From Treponema maltophilum ATCC 51939 (lineage in GTDB: Bacteria > Spirochaetota > Spirochaetia > Treponematales > Treponemataceae): DNA of 64,000 nucleotides. The stretch lies in NCBI RefSeq assembly GCF_000413055.1, contig NZ_KE332518.1:2295583-2359582 (forward strand), in the 5' to 3' direction. A program made the position numbers and the translations under genes. Numbering within the stretch: the stretch's first letter is position 1; each line of letters starts with the position of its first letter. Of the stretch, positions 25,854-33,591 are shown in pieces. A model generated the notes under the pieces. That model was not told the DNA's origin and did no database searches. It saw only the letters and a list, made by a program, of their open reading frames with translations.

Positions 25854-25890
25854 TTGACTTTATATATGAGAATGATTATCATTTTCATAT
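25854..25890 (+). promoter_or_regulatory. Promoter overlapped by a Fur box
   Basis: TTGACT (25854-25859), a 17-bp spacer and TATCAT (25877-25882). A Fur operator covers the -10 box: TGAGAATGATTATCA at 25867-25881 differs at one base from the 7-1-7 Fur consensus TGATAATnATTATCA, and symmetry extends from 25864 to 25890 with few mismatches. The ATG at 25891 follows at once, so the mRNA is leaderless or nearly so. Repressor binding would block polymerase directly. Confidence 0.8.
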
Positions 25891-26343
25891 ATGGCAGATA
25901 AAGCGAGGGAATCGTACAATACCAAGCAGCGCGAGCGTATTATACGCTGCCTGAAAGACGCGCAGGAAAGGCATTTTACGGCGGAAGAACTGTTTTATGC
26001 GTTAAGCAAAGCCGACAAGGCAAACGCGCCCGCGCTCGCAACGGTATACCGCACACTGGATAAGCTCGTAAAAGACGGCTGCATACGTAAGTACAGCGCA
26101 GGTGAAGGCGAAAAAGCCTGCTTTCAGTACATAAGCGACCGAGCCGACTGCGGCGAACACTATCATTTAAAATGCACCGGCTGCGGCGCATTGATTCACC
26201 TTGACTGCTCTCAAATGGGAATGCTTGTTTCGCACATACGGCAAAAGCATCGGTTTATTCTAGATACGAGCCGGACAGTGCTTTACGGATTATGCGCGAA
26301 ATGCAGTAAAGTTACCTCCGAAAACTGCAGTTTTCAGAGGTAA
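25891..26343 (+). CDS. Fur-family metal-responsive repressor (Zur-like)
   Basis: 150 residues with an N-terminal winged helix (FTAEELFYAL, then ATVYRTLDKL as recognition helix) and a C-terminal metal domain. The structural-zinc cysteine pairs are CTGCG and CAKC, and HYHLKC plus HLDC supply regulatory ligands. The gene sits directly under a Fur box and is followed 39 bases later by znuA-type genes, so it most likely represses itself and the importer when metal is plentiful. Context favours zinc (Zur), while the operator looks like a classical Fur box, so iron or manganese cannot be excluded. No ribosome binding site is present. Confidence 0.9.
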   Translation: MADKARESYNTKQRERIIRCLKDAQERHFTAEELFYALSKADKANAPALATVYRTLDKLVKDGCIRKYSAGEGEKACFQYISDRADCGEHYHLKCTGCGALIHLDCSQMGMLVSHIRQKHRFILDTSRTVLYGLCAKCSKVTSENCSFQR

Positions 26344-26344
26344 C
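26311..26344 (+). terminator. Palindromic hairpin overlapping the end of the Fur-family gene
   Basis: GTTACCTCCGAAAACTG (26311-26327) and its near-perfect complement (26328-26344) form a 17-bp palindrome with one mismatch, containing the TAA stop codon. Only a weak TTTAAAAATAT follows. It could reduce, without abolishing, read-through into the transporter genes. Confidence 0.55.
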
Positions 26345-26382
26345 TTTAAAAATATATCGATTAATTCCGGGGAGAATTTATC

Positions 26383-27471
26383 ATGAAAAAATTTATTGTT
26401 TCGGCGGCCGCGATTGTATGCGTGCTTGCCTGTTCGGCGTTTTTGTTTGCATCCGGTGCAAAAGACGGCGCTAAAAATAAGGCGCAAAACGACAAACCGA
26501 GTGTCGTCGCAACGATTTTTCCCGTATACGATTTTGCGCGTGCGGTTATGTACGGAGCCGGCGATGCGCAAACGGGAAAAACGTCCGTTATTGTGAACGA
26601 AAAGAATTTAAAGCTTTTGGTTAAACCGGGAATGGAAATCCATTCATTCGATCCCTCTCCTGCCGATATTGCCGCAATTCACAATGCCGATGTGTTTATC
26701 TATATCGGCGGGGAAAGCGACGAATGGGTCGAAGACGTTTTAAAATCGATCGACACGTCCGATAAAACGATTGTGCGCTTGATGGACTACGTCGACCTCG
26801 TAGACGAAGAAATCGTCGAAGGGATGGAAGCCGAAGACGAGCATGATCACGAACATGATCACGCGGCCGGCGAAGCCCATGACGAATACGATCATGAAGA
26901 AAACGAGCATGAGGCGGACGAACATATTTGGACGTCGCCTGCAAATGCAGTGAAAATGGTCGACGCGATCAGGGATGCGCTCGTAAAGATCGATACGCAA
27001 AAATACGGCGGGAAAAATGCGGCGGCCTTTACGCAAAACGCCGCCGCGTACAATGCGCAGATACGCGCGGTCGACGCTCAAATTCGAAAGACGATAGACG
27101 CCGTCTCCGACAAATTCATATTGATGGGCGACCGTTTCCCGCTACGCTATTTTACCGACTATTACGGACTGGGGTACAGTGCGGCGTTTAACGGCTGCAG
27201 CACCGCCGTCGAAGCGAGTACGGCAACCATCGCCTACCTTATCGATAAGGCAGCCGAAAAAAAAGTGCCGGCGGTTTTTGCCATTGAACTGAGCAATCAA
27301 AAAATCGCAAAAACCGTTGCCGAAGGCGCGGCAAAAAAAGGCGCCGGCAGCGTACAGGTGTTGGAATTGCATACGATCCACAACGTGTCGCGCGACGACT
27401 TTAAAGCGGGCGAAACATGGGTTTCGCTTATGAAGCGCAACGTGGCGAGCCTTAAAAAGGGCTTGCGCTGA
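26383..27471 (+). CDS. znuA: Zinc/metal ABC transporter substrate-binding protein (ZnuA/AdcA-like)
   Basis: 362 residues. The N-terminus is an export signal (residues 1-24, cleaved or anchored). Cluster A-I binding-protein markers are VVATIFPVYDFAR near residue 45, the first ligand region MEIHSFDPSPADI, and DEHIWTSPANAV. Between them is a His/Asp/Glu-rich loop at about residues 148-182, typical of zinc-binding ZnuA proteins. The usual third histidine is replaced: the segment reads GDRFPLRYF, as in many clostridial members, followed by FAIELSNQKIA. It captures metal in the periplasm for ZnuBC. GGGGAG precedes the ATG. Confidence 0.93.
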   Translation: MKKFIVSAAAIVCVLACSAFLFASGAKDGAKNKAQNDKPSVVATIFPVYDFARAVMYGAGDAQTGKTSVIVNEKNLKLLVKPGMEIHSFDPSPADIAAIHNADVFIYIGGESDEWVEDVLKSIDTSDKTIVRLMDYVDLVDEEIVEGMEAEDEHDHEHDHAAGEAHDEYDHEENEHEADEHIWTSPANAVKMVDAIRDALVKIDTQKYGGKNAAAFTQNAAAYNAQIRAVDAQIRKTIDAVSDKFILMGDRFPLRYFTDYYGLGYSAAFNGCSTAVEASTATIAYLIDKAAEKKVPAVFAIELSNQKIAKTVAEGAAKKGAGSVQVLELHTIHNVSRDDFKAGETWVSLMKRNVASLKKGLR

Positions 27472-27547
27472 TTGTGTACCGTCGTTCGGAGCCGGCAAAA
27501 ATCAACCGGTCTTTGCCGTCCGAGCGATTTAAAAACGGGAAATAAAA

Positions 27548-28249
27548 ATGGCTATACTGTCCGCCGAAAATATTTGCGTATCCTACGGCAGCCGCAAAGC
27601 GGTTGAAAACGTATCGCTCGCTATAGAAAGGGGCGACTACCTTTGTATCGTGGGCGCAAACGGTTCGGGCAAAACGACTTTGGTAAAAACGCTGCTCGGT
27701 TTTATCCGCCCCAAATCGGGGCAGGTAAACCGCGAAAGTTGCGCGATCGGGTATCTGAGCCAGCAAAACGCCGTTCAGCGGGATTTTCCCGCGTCGGTAA
27801 ACGAAGTCGTATTGTCGGGGCGGTTACGGCAAAACAGTTTGATGCCTTTTTATTCTAAAGCCGACCGCGCTGCTGCGGCCGAGAGGTTGGAACAGCTGGG
27901 TATACAAGAGCTGGGAAAGCTTCCTTACAAAAATCTTTCAGGCGGCCAGCAGCAGCGCGTGCTTTTGGCGCGCGCGTTGTGTGCGGGAAGCGATTTATTG
28001 GTGCTGGACGAACCCGTTACGGGATTGGATCCGTCCGTTACCGATGAATTGTATGCGGTAATCCGCGCGCTCAATCAAAAAGAAAAGACGGCCGTGCTTA
28101 TGGTGTCGCATGACGTGCGCCGCGCGGTTGCAAACGCATCGCGCATTTTACACATGAATACGGCCGCCTTATTTTACGGAAGTACGGAAGACTATAAAAA
28201 AACCGATCTGTACCGCACGATGACCGCCGTGGAGACTTGTTGCCGATGA
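27548..28249 (+). CDS. znuC: Zinc/metal ABC transporter ATP-binding protein
   Basis: 233 residues with a complete ABC ATPase motif set: Walker A GANGSGKTT near residue 38, Q-loop YLSQQNAVQRDFP, signature LSGGQQQR near residue 136, Walker B LLVLDEPVTGLD and the switch histidine in MVSHD. SVNEVVLSGR is characteristic of the metal-importer subfamily. It powers uptake through the membrane protein encoded next; their genes overlap by ATGA. It lies 76 bases after znuA, probably in the same transcript. Confidence 0.95.
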   Translation: MAILSAENICVSYGSRKAVENVSLAIERGDYLCIVGANGSGKTTLVKTLLGFIRPKSGQVNRESCAIGYLSQQNAVQRDFPASVNEVVLSGRLRQNSLMPFYSKADRAAAAERLEQLGIQELGKLPYKNLSGGQQQRVLLARALCAGSDLLVLDEPVTGLDPSVTDELYAVIRALNQKEKTAVLMVSHDVRRAVANASRILHMNTAALFYGSTEDYKKTDLYRTMTAVETCCR

Positions 28250-29061
28250 TTCAATTACTTCGCGATTTGTTTTCGTATTCGTTTATTATACGCGCACTCA
28301 TAGGCGGCAGCCTCATTGCGCTGTGTGCGGCGCTGCTCGGCGTAAATCTCGTTTTAAAACGCTTTTCGATGATAGGCGACGGACTGTCGCACGTGGGGTT
28401 CGGAACCCTGGCCATCGCCATGGCACTTAATTTATCGCCCCTTATCGTATCGATTCCCGTCGTCGTTATTGCGGCTTTTTTGTTGCTGCGCATCAGTACG
28501 AATTCCGACATAAAAGGCGATGCAGCCGTCGCGCTCTTTTCGAGCAGTGCGCTCGCTTTGGGTATTTTAATCACTTCGATAACATCCGGCTTAAACACCG
28601 ACGTTACAGCCTATATGTTCGGCAGTATTTTGGCGATGAGCAAATCCGACGTGTACATAAGCATTTGTCTGGGCATCGTTGTTATAAGTTTATATATTTT
28701 TTTATACAATCGCATCTTCGCCGTTACCTTCGACGAAACGTTTTCGGCGGCGGCGGGAATGCACACGCGGCGCTACAATTCGTTGCTTGCGGTTCTTACC
28801 GCGCTCACGGTTGTTGCCGGCATGCGCTTTGTCGGCGTTATGATGATTTCAAGCCTCATTATTTTTCCGGCCTTGAGCGCAATGCGCGTTTTTAAAACCT
28901 ATCGGCCCGTCGTCATTTTTTCGGCGGCGTTTTCTCTGATCTGTTTTTTTATCGGAATTATTGCGAGCTTTGTATGGTCGACGCCGGCCGGAGCAAGCAT
29001 CGTTACCGCGAATTTAATCGGATTCGGCTTGTGCGCTTTAATCGGTTTTGTAAAAAAATAA
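28246..29061 (+). CDS. znuB: Zinc/metal ABC transporter permease (ABC-3 family)
   Basis: 271 residues from the ATG at 28246, which overlaps the znuC stop (ATGA); a TTG three codons upstream is less likely. Eight or so hydrophobic segments span the protein. Family motifs are GDGLSHVGFG near residue 44, ITSGLNTDVTAYMFGS near residue 110 and RFVGVMMISSLIIFPA in the later half. It forms the channel of the ZnuABC importer in the cytoplasmic membrane. A hairpin with a T-run follows the stop codon. Confidence 0.94.
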   Translation: MIQLLRDLFSYSFIIRALIGGSLIALCAALLGVNLVLKRFSMIGDGLSHVGFGTLAIAMALNLSPLIVSIPVVVIAAFLLLRISTNSDIKGDAAVALFSSSALALGILITSITSGLNTDVTAYMFGSILAMSKSDVYISICLGIVVISLYIFLYNRIFAVTFDETFSAAAGMHTRRYNSLLAVLTALTVVAGMRFVGVMMISSLIIFPALSAMRVFKTYRPVVIFSAAFSLICFFIGIIASFVWSTPAGASIVTANLIGFGLCALIGFVKK

Positions 29062-29112
29062 ACGCTTCCGAGACGACAGGGTTTCAGCACCGGTTTTTTG
29101 CGGCGGCGTTTT

Positions 29113-29164
29113 CCCTTTTGACGGCGTTTGTATGGAGCCGCCCCGACGGTCAAGGGCTTTTTTT
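29113..29164 (+). terminator. Terminator of the znu operon
   Basis: CCCTT (29113-29117) and GAC (29120-29122) pair with GTC (29149-29151) and AAGGG (29152-29156), leaving a 2-base bulge; seven T residues follow at 29158-29164. It overlaps the 3' end of the convergent TPR gene. Confidence 0.55.
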
Positions 29165-32086
29165 ATTGAGTCGGTCTAAGACCCGATGAATTTCTTTTCG
29201 CAAAGCCCGCGCATGCCCCTTGTCCGAAAGCGTATTTGCAAGCGAATCCATATACGAAAGCGTTCTTTGCAGAAATTCCTTTTTCGGCGCTCCCGTATAG
29301 GGCTTTACCAAGCCGCTCGAATGAAGCGCTTGCGCCGCGGCTAAAAGTCCGGGCTTCCCTTCCAAACGATCGATTACATAATCCAGTTTAACCCTGTTCA
29401 AATCCGAGAAGAATTCGTCTTTTTTTTCATCCGGCAAATACGAGCACAGACCGCGCAGCGAATTGAACATTTCGAAAGTGCGTGAAAATTCTTCTATCGG
29501 CGAAGTATCGAATACATCGTCAAGCACCTTGCGCACTTGATTCATAAGCATTTCGTCAAAGTTTTCGTCGTCTTCCGGTTCTTCAGCCGAATCGAGCACT
29601 TCCAGCGGGCGGTCGTCCTCTACGGGAAAGTCTTCATCAAAAAGCGGCTGTTCGGTATCGATAGGCATTTCATCCGGCAGCGGATTTTCGTCTTCGAAGT
29701 TCCCGTTTTCTTCGGGTCTTGGCGTCGTCGGAACAACCGGTTCCGCACTCTCCGTTTTCGGTTGAGGTTCGGGCGGCAAAAATTCGGGCTCGAGCGGCAC
29801 ATCGTCAAGCGGCATGTCGTGAAGTGGAATCGGCGCGCTTTGTACAGGTATCACGTTTTGCGGAGGAGTATTTTGTACAAGCGGAACGGTTTGCGGAGGC
29901 GTAATCGGTTGTGCGGCGGGAACGGACGTTTGCGGCACCGGCGGTATACTTTGTGCCGGCTGCGGTATAAATTGCGGTGGCTGCGATATAAATTGCGGCG
30001 GTACCGGACTTTGGGGTGCTATAGGGGAAGACGCATTTTGAACCGGCGGAGGCAGGTTTTCAAAAACGGGAATGGTCTTTTCTTCATTCCGCACACCGTC
30101 TTCCTCGTCATCCGGTTCGAAGCCGCTTCCGTCGACGGTCAGCAGTTCCTCTTCTTCTATAGGGTCATAGTGCTGCGAACTTTTTTTATCGAAAAAATCA
30201 TCGAACAGTTCGTCTTTATCGGTCGGAGTAATCTCCAAAGGGCTGTCGATGGGAAACAGATTTGAAAGGTCGAACGGTTCTTTGTCCTTTTGTTCGAAAC
30301 TCTTTTCGTTTTCGGCGTCCGAAAAAAAAGACTCCGGAAAAATCAACGGATCGTATTCGTCGTGAAAAAGCGGTTCGTCAGCGGCGGCATCAAGTTTAAG
30401 CACGGCATCTTCGCCTTCATCTTCTTTTTGCCGAAGACTTTCAAAGCCTATTTCGGCACTCGATACGGGAAAGTCGTCTTCATCTTTATCCCGGTTTTCA
30501 TCTTTGCCTTTTTCGCCGCCAAATGCATTACCGTCGAGCACATCTTCGCCGTTTTTGTTTTCGTCTTTTTCCATAGCGTCGAGTGCGGTTTCCCGCACCG
30601 TCATTGAACTGCGCAGCGTATCCAAATCGGGATCGGAATCGTTATTTTTATTCAGCAGTTCCGCGATAAAATTCATCGATGCGGCGTCTTCATTTAAAAA
30701 TTGCGTTAAAATTCCGAGTTCTTCTATCGCAAAATAATTGTTGCTGTCGATATTCAAACTGCAGCTTAACGCCTTTAAAGCCTTTTTATATTTGCCGAGT
30801 TCGCGGTAACATTTACCCAAACGTGCCCACGCATCGGCATCTTCGGTTTTTCGCCGTAAATATTCTTTTAAAAGCTGTTCCGCATATTTTAATTTTCCCG
30901 TATGCATAAACTGTTCGGCATTGTCTTTTAAGAAATCCGCGGCTTTGCAGTCGATGCGCAAAATGCGCCTGTAACAGGTATACGCTTTTTTTATGTCGTT
31001 CCGGCGCGCAAAATATTGAGCCAATACGTTCAACGTTTGAATATTATGAGGAGAGGCATCGTAAATCTTTTTGAGCAAGATATCGGCATCGCGGAATCGT
31101 TCCAGTTCGATAAGAATTTTCGCATAACGCAGGGATGTTTCCGTATCGTTCGCCTGCAATTTTCCGAGCCGTTCCATAATGGCGGCCGCATCGAAATATT
31201 TTTTTTGCTTGTCGTAAACCTTGCCGAGTCCGTCCAGAGCGCACATGTTTTCTCCGTCCAGCGCCAAAGCCTTTAAATACGCATTTTCCGCTTTTGCAAA
31301 ATCGTTTTGTCCGGCATACAGCTTGCCGAGCTTATTGTACGCGCTTATGCTTTTCGGGTTTAACTTAATGTTTTGCTGCAGCACTTCTTCGGCGCGGTCG
31401 GGCCGGTTTATTTTTATGAGCAGCTCGGAATACGCGTCCAAGGCTTCATCCCAATTCGGTCTGACGCGGAGAGCCGCTTCAAAATGCATTATTGCCTTTT
31501 CCGCTTCGTTCAAACCGACAAAATGGAGGGCTAAATTATAGTGCAGAATGGGATGGTTCGGATCGATCTGCAGCCCGCGTGAAAAAGCGGAGAGCGCCTT
31601 GTCCGGCTGCCCGAGTAAATCTTCTATCGTTCCCAAGTGATTGTACGCAAGCACGTCGTTCGGGTTCAATTCGATTGCATTCAAAAAGCATGAAACGGCT
31701 TCATCGTATTTACCCATGAGCTTATACGTGTAGCCTTCGTTGTAAGCCATTTCATCGGGATTTGCGCTGACCTGCCTGACTTTTTCGATAAGCTTGATGG
31801 ATTCGTCGTATTGCCCTCTTCTGCGGTATATTCCGCTTAAATGGTTCAAAGCCGAAAGATTCGACGGGTCGCTTTGAATAACGGTTTTGTAAATTTTGAA
31901 GGCGTTGGCATCGTCGCCTGCATACACATAAACGGAGCCTAATTTTGAAAGCACGTCGATATTATTCGGATCTGATTTTAAAAGACGGACATATAAGCGT
32001 ACGGCGGATGCATAATCGCGCGCAAGAACGGCCTTTTCGGCGCGCTGCATTATTAAAAATTCTTTTGAAAACGTATTTTGTTTCAT
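29150..32086 (-). CDS. Large TPR protein with acidic and proline-rich regions
   Basis: 978 residues. Residues 1 to about 470 are tetratricopeptide repeats (about 13; for example YDEAVSCFLNAIELNPND). Then comes a highly acidic low-complexity stretch to about 680, a Pro/Gln/Val-rich stretch with PPQF and QPPQF repeats to about 800, another acidic part and a helical C-terminal domain of about 110 residues. There is no signal peptide or membrane segment, so it is likely cytoplasmic and a scaffold. Its ATG overlaps the stop of the upstream LamG/FN3-like gene (ATGA). No enzymatic motif is visible. Long TPR proteins with disordered tails are common in treponemes. Confidence 0.85.
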   Translation of the reverse strand: MKQNTFSKEFLIMQRAEKAVLARDYASAVRLYVRLLKSDPNNIDVLSKLGSVYVYAGDDANAFKIYKTVIQSDPSNLSALNHLSGIYRRRGQYDESIKLIEKVRQVSANPDEMAYNEGYTYKLMGKYDEAVSCFLNAIELNPNDVLAYNHLGTIEDLLGQPDKALSAFSRGLQIDPNHPILHYNLALHFVGLNEAEKAIMHFEAALRVRPNWDEALDAYSELLIKINRPDRAEEVLQQNIKLNPKSISAYNKLGKLYAGQNDFAKAENAYLKALALDGENMCALDGLGKVYDKQKKYFDAAAIMERLGKLQANDTETSLRYAKILIELERFRDADILLKKIYDASPHNIQTLNVLAQYFARRNDIKKAYTCYRRILRIDCKAADFLKDNAEQFMHTGKLKYAEQLLKEYLRRKTEDADAWARLGKCYRELGKYKKALKALSCSLNIDSNNYFAIEELGILTQFLNEDAASMNFIAELLNKNNDSDPDLDTLRSSMTVRETALDAMEKDENKNGEDVLDGNAFGGEKGKDENRDKDEDDFPVSSAEIGFESLRQKEDEGEDAVLKLDAAADEPLFHDEYDPLIFPESFFSDAENEKSFEQKDKEPFDLSNLFPIDSPLEITPTDKDELFDDFFDKKSSQHYDPIEEEELLTVDGSGFEPDDEEDGVRNEEKTIPVFENLPPPVQNASSPIAPQSPVPPQFISQPPQFIPQPAQSIPPVPQTSVPAAQPITPPQTVPLVQNTPPQNVIPVQSAPIPLHDMPLDDVPLEPEFLPPEPQPKTESAEPVVPTTPRPEENGNFEDENPLPDEMPIDTEQPLFDEDFPVEDDRPLEVLDSAEEPEDDENFDEMLMNQVRKVLDDVFDTSPIEEFSRTFEMFNSLRGLCSYLPDEKKDEFFSDLNRVKLDYVIDRLEGKPGLLAAAQALHSSGLVKPYTGAPKKEFLQRTLSYMDSLANTLSDKGHARALRKEIHRVLDRLNKKSP

Positions 32087-33570
32087 CGTTTTCCCTTTAG
32101 GGGCCGCGCAAAAACTTCCGCCGACAGCGCGCCTTCAAGAGTCGGCTCCGAATCTTCATACGCGGACACCGCAAAATAATATATTTTGCCGTTTTTTAAG
32201 CCCGTAAGGCGAAGCGAAAGCGTATTTCCCGCGTTTATCGGTGAGCGGCCCTCAAGCGCGTCAGTGCCCAAATATTCGCCGGGACTTTCGCCGTAATAGA
32301 CGATATAGCCGTCCGCGGAATTGCCGGCGGACGCAAGCCACGAGAGGTCTACGCTGCCGTCGCCTGCCTGCGCAAATACACGCACGGGCGCGAGCGGGGG
32401 ATCTTTTTCCGTATATTTTAAAGTCAGCTCCGTGAGGGTCGGGGTTTTTTCGCCCAAGCCGTCGGTATACAAAGCGGCGGCAACTTGCAGCCATATTCCG
32501 CCGACGTTTTCTATTTTCGTGTGTTCCGTTACAGGGCCCCACGCCGGATCGGAGTCCGTCCACGCGTGATAGTTGCCGCCCGCGCGCACAAAAAACTGAA
32601 TGTCCGTTTCTTTCGGCGTATCGACAATCGCTTCGATGCCCGTTATAACCGTTCCGGGGGGAAAGGGGCCGACGGGTTTTGTTTCAAAATATGCACCCGA
32701 CGGATTGAACAGCGGCTGCCGGTGATCGAAGCGCACGGCTTTTTTTTGTATGCAAAAATCGTCGATTTTACCGGTAAAACCGGGGCAAATTGCAAGTTCG
32801 GCGGGAACGCCCAAAACGGGCAAAAATACGGTTCCCCGTGCGCGCGAAGTGTCCGTCGTATAAGTTAAGTCTTCGGTTTTTCCGTTTACGCAGTATTCGA
32901 TCAAGCCGGTTTCTTCGTCAAAACTCAACGAATGAAGTGCCCACGTACCGGGAATGGTTAAGCTTTTTCCCGAAAGCGTCACATTTTTCAGCATGTTCGC
33001 GGACGCGAACACGTTCGTAAAAGTCCATTCGAGCTTATTGTTAAAAAACGCGGCGGCAATCATTTGGTAAACGGAAACGCCGTCAACCGTCCGCGATGAA
33101 CGCCACGAAAAAACCGTTTCGCCGTTTTCGGCAAGAGAAGGGTTCAGCCAAAACGAAATCGTAAAAGAACCGGTTTGTCCCGGACGTCCGAAAATGCTTT
33201 GAGGTCCGCCTTTCAATTCAAGCCCTTTAACCGCCCCCTTGCCAAGCGCGGCATATTTGCCCATAATGGAACCGGACACGGGCGTAAGAGAGGAAGACAA
33301 AAGCGTATAATTCCCCGTGCGGTCAAAAACGGCGCCCGTTTCGAAATTCAGCAAGAGGTCGGTGTCGGCCGTCGCCGAAAGACCGGCGCCCGCTACGCAA
33401 ACGGCTTCTTTGCCGAACCGGCCGGCCGTTTTTGCAATATTTTCGGCTCGTGAAAATTCGGGCCAGCCGCGGTCGCCGCCCAGCACCAGTTTTTTTTCCG
33501 CCGCAAAAAGAAGCGGCACCGCAAGAGAAAAAAATAAGAGGCTTGTTATATGTTTTATTTTTATACGCAT
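32083..33570 (-). CDS. Secreted LamG/concanavalin-like protein with fibronectin type III domain
   Basis: 495 residues from the ATG at 33568-33570 (MRIKIKHITSLLFFSLAVP, cleavage after FAA). A start 19 codons upstream would overlap uvrC and spoil the signal peptide. The middle (about 90-280) looks like a LamG jelly roll: GSFTISFWLNPSL, WTFTNVFASANM, GTWALHSLSFDEETGLIEYCVNG, and GKIDDFCIQKKAV. The C-terminal 100 residues are fibronectin type III-like (PLAPVRVFAQAGDGSVDLSW, GYIVYYG, GKIYYFAVSAY). It probably sits in the periplasm or on the surface and binds glycans or proteins. It is coupled to the large TPR gene. Confidence 0.8.
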   Translation of the reverse strand: MRIKIKHITSLLFFSLAVPLLFAAEKKLVLGGDRGWPEFSRAENIAKTAGRFGKEAVCVAGAGLSATADTDLLLNFETGAVFDRTGNYTLLSSSLTPVSGSIMGKYAALGKGAVKGLELKGGPQSIFGRPGQTGSFTISFWLNPSLAENGETVFSWRSSRTVDGVSVYQMIAAAFFNNKLEWTFTNVFASANMLKNVTLSGKSLTIPGTWALHSLSFDEETGLIEYCVNGKTEDLTYTTDTSRARGTVFLPVLGVPAELAICPGFTGKIDDFCIQKKAVRFDHRQPLFNPSGAYFETKPVGPFPPGTVITGIEAIVDTPKETDIQFFVRAGGNYHAWTDSDPAWGPVTEHTKIENVGGIWLQVAAALYTDGLGEKTPTLTELTLKYTEKDPPLAPVRVFAQAGDGSVDLSWLASAGNSADGYIVYYGESPGEYLGTDALEGRSPINAGNTLSLRLTGLKNGKIYYFAVSAYEDSEPTLEGALSAEVFARPLKGKR

Positions 33571-33591
33571 TTTTCGGGTTAACGGATCGGA

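Noticed and set aside
29537-30265. Long plus-strand frame of 242 codons opposite the TPR gene
   Set aside because: Phe/Arg/Tyr-rich composition mirrors the Pro/Glu-rich TPR gene on the other strand; it is a shadow.
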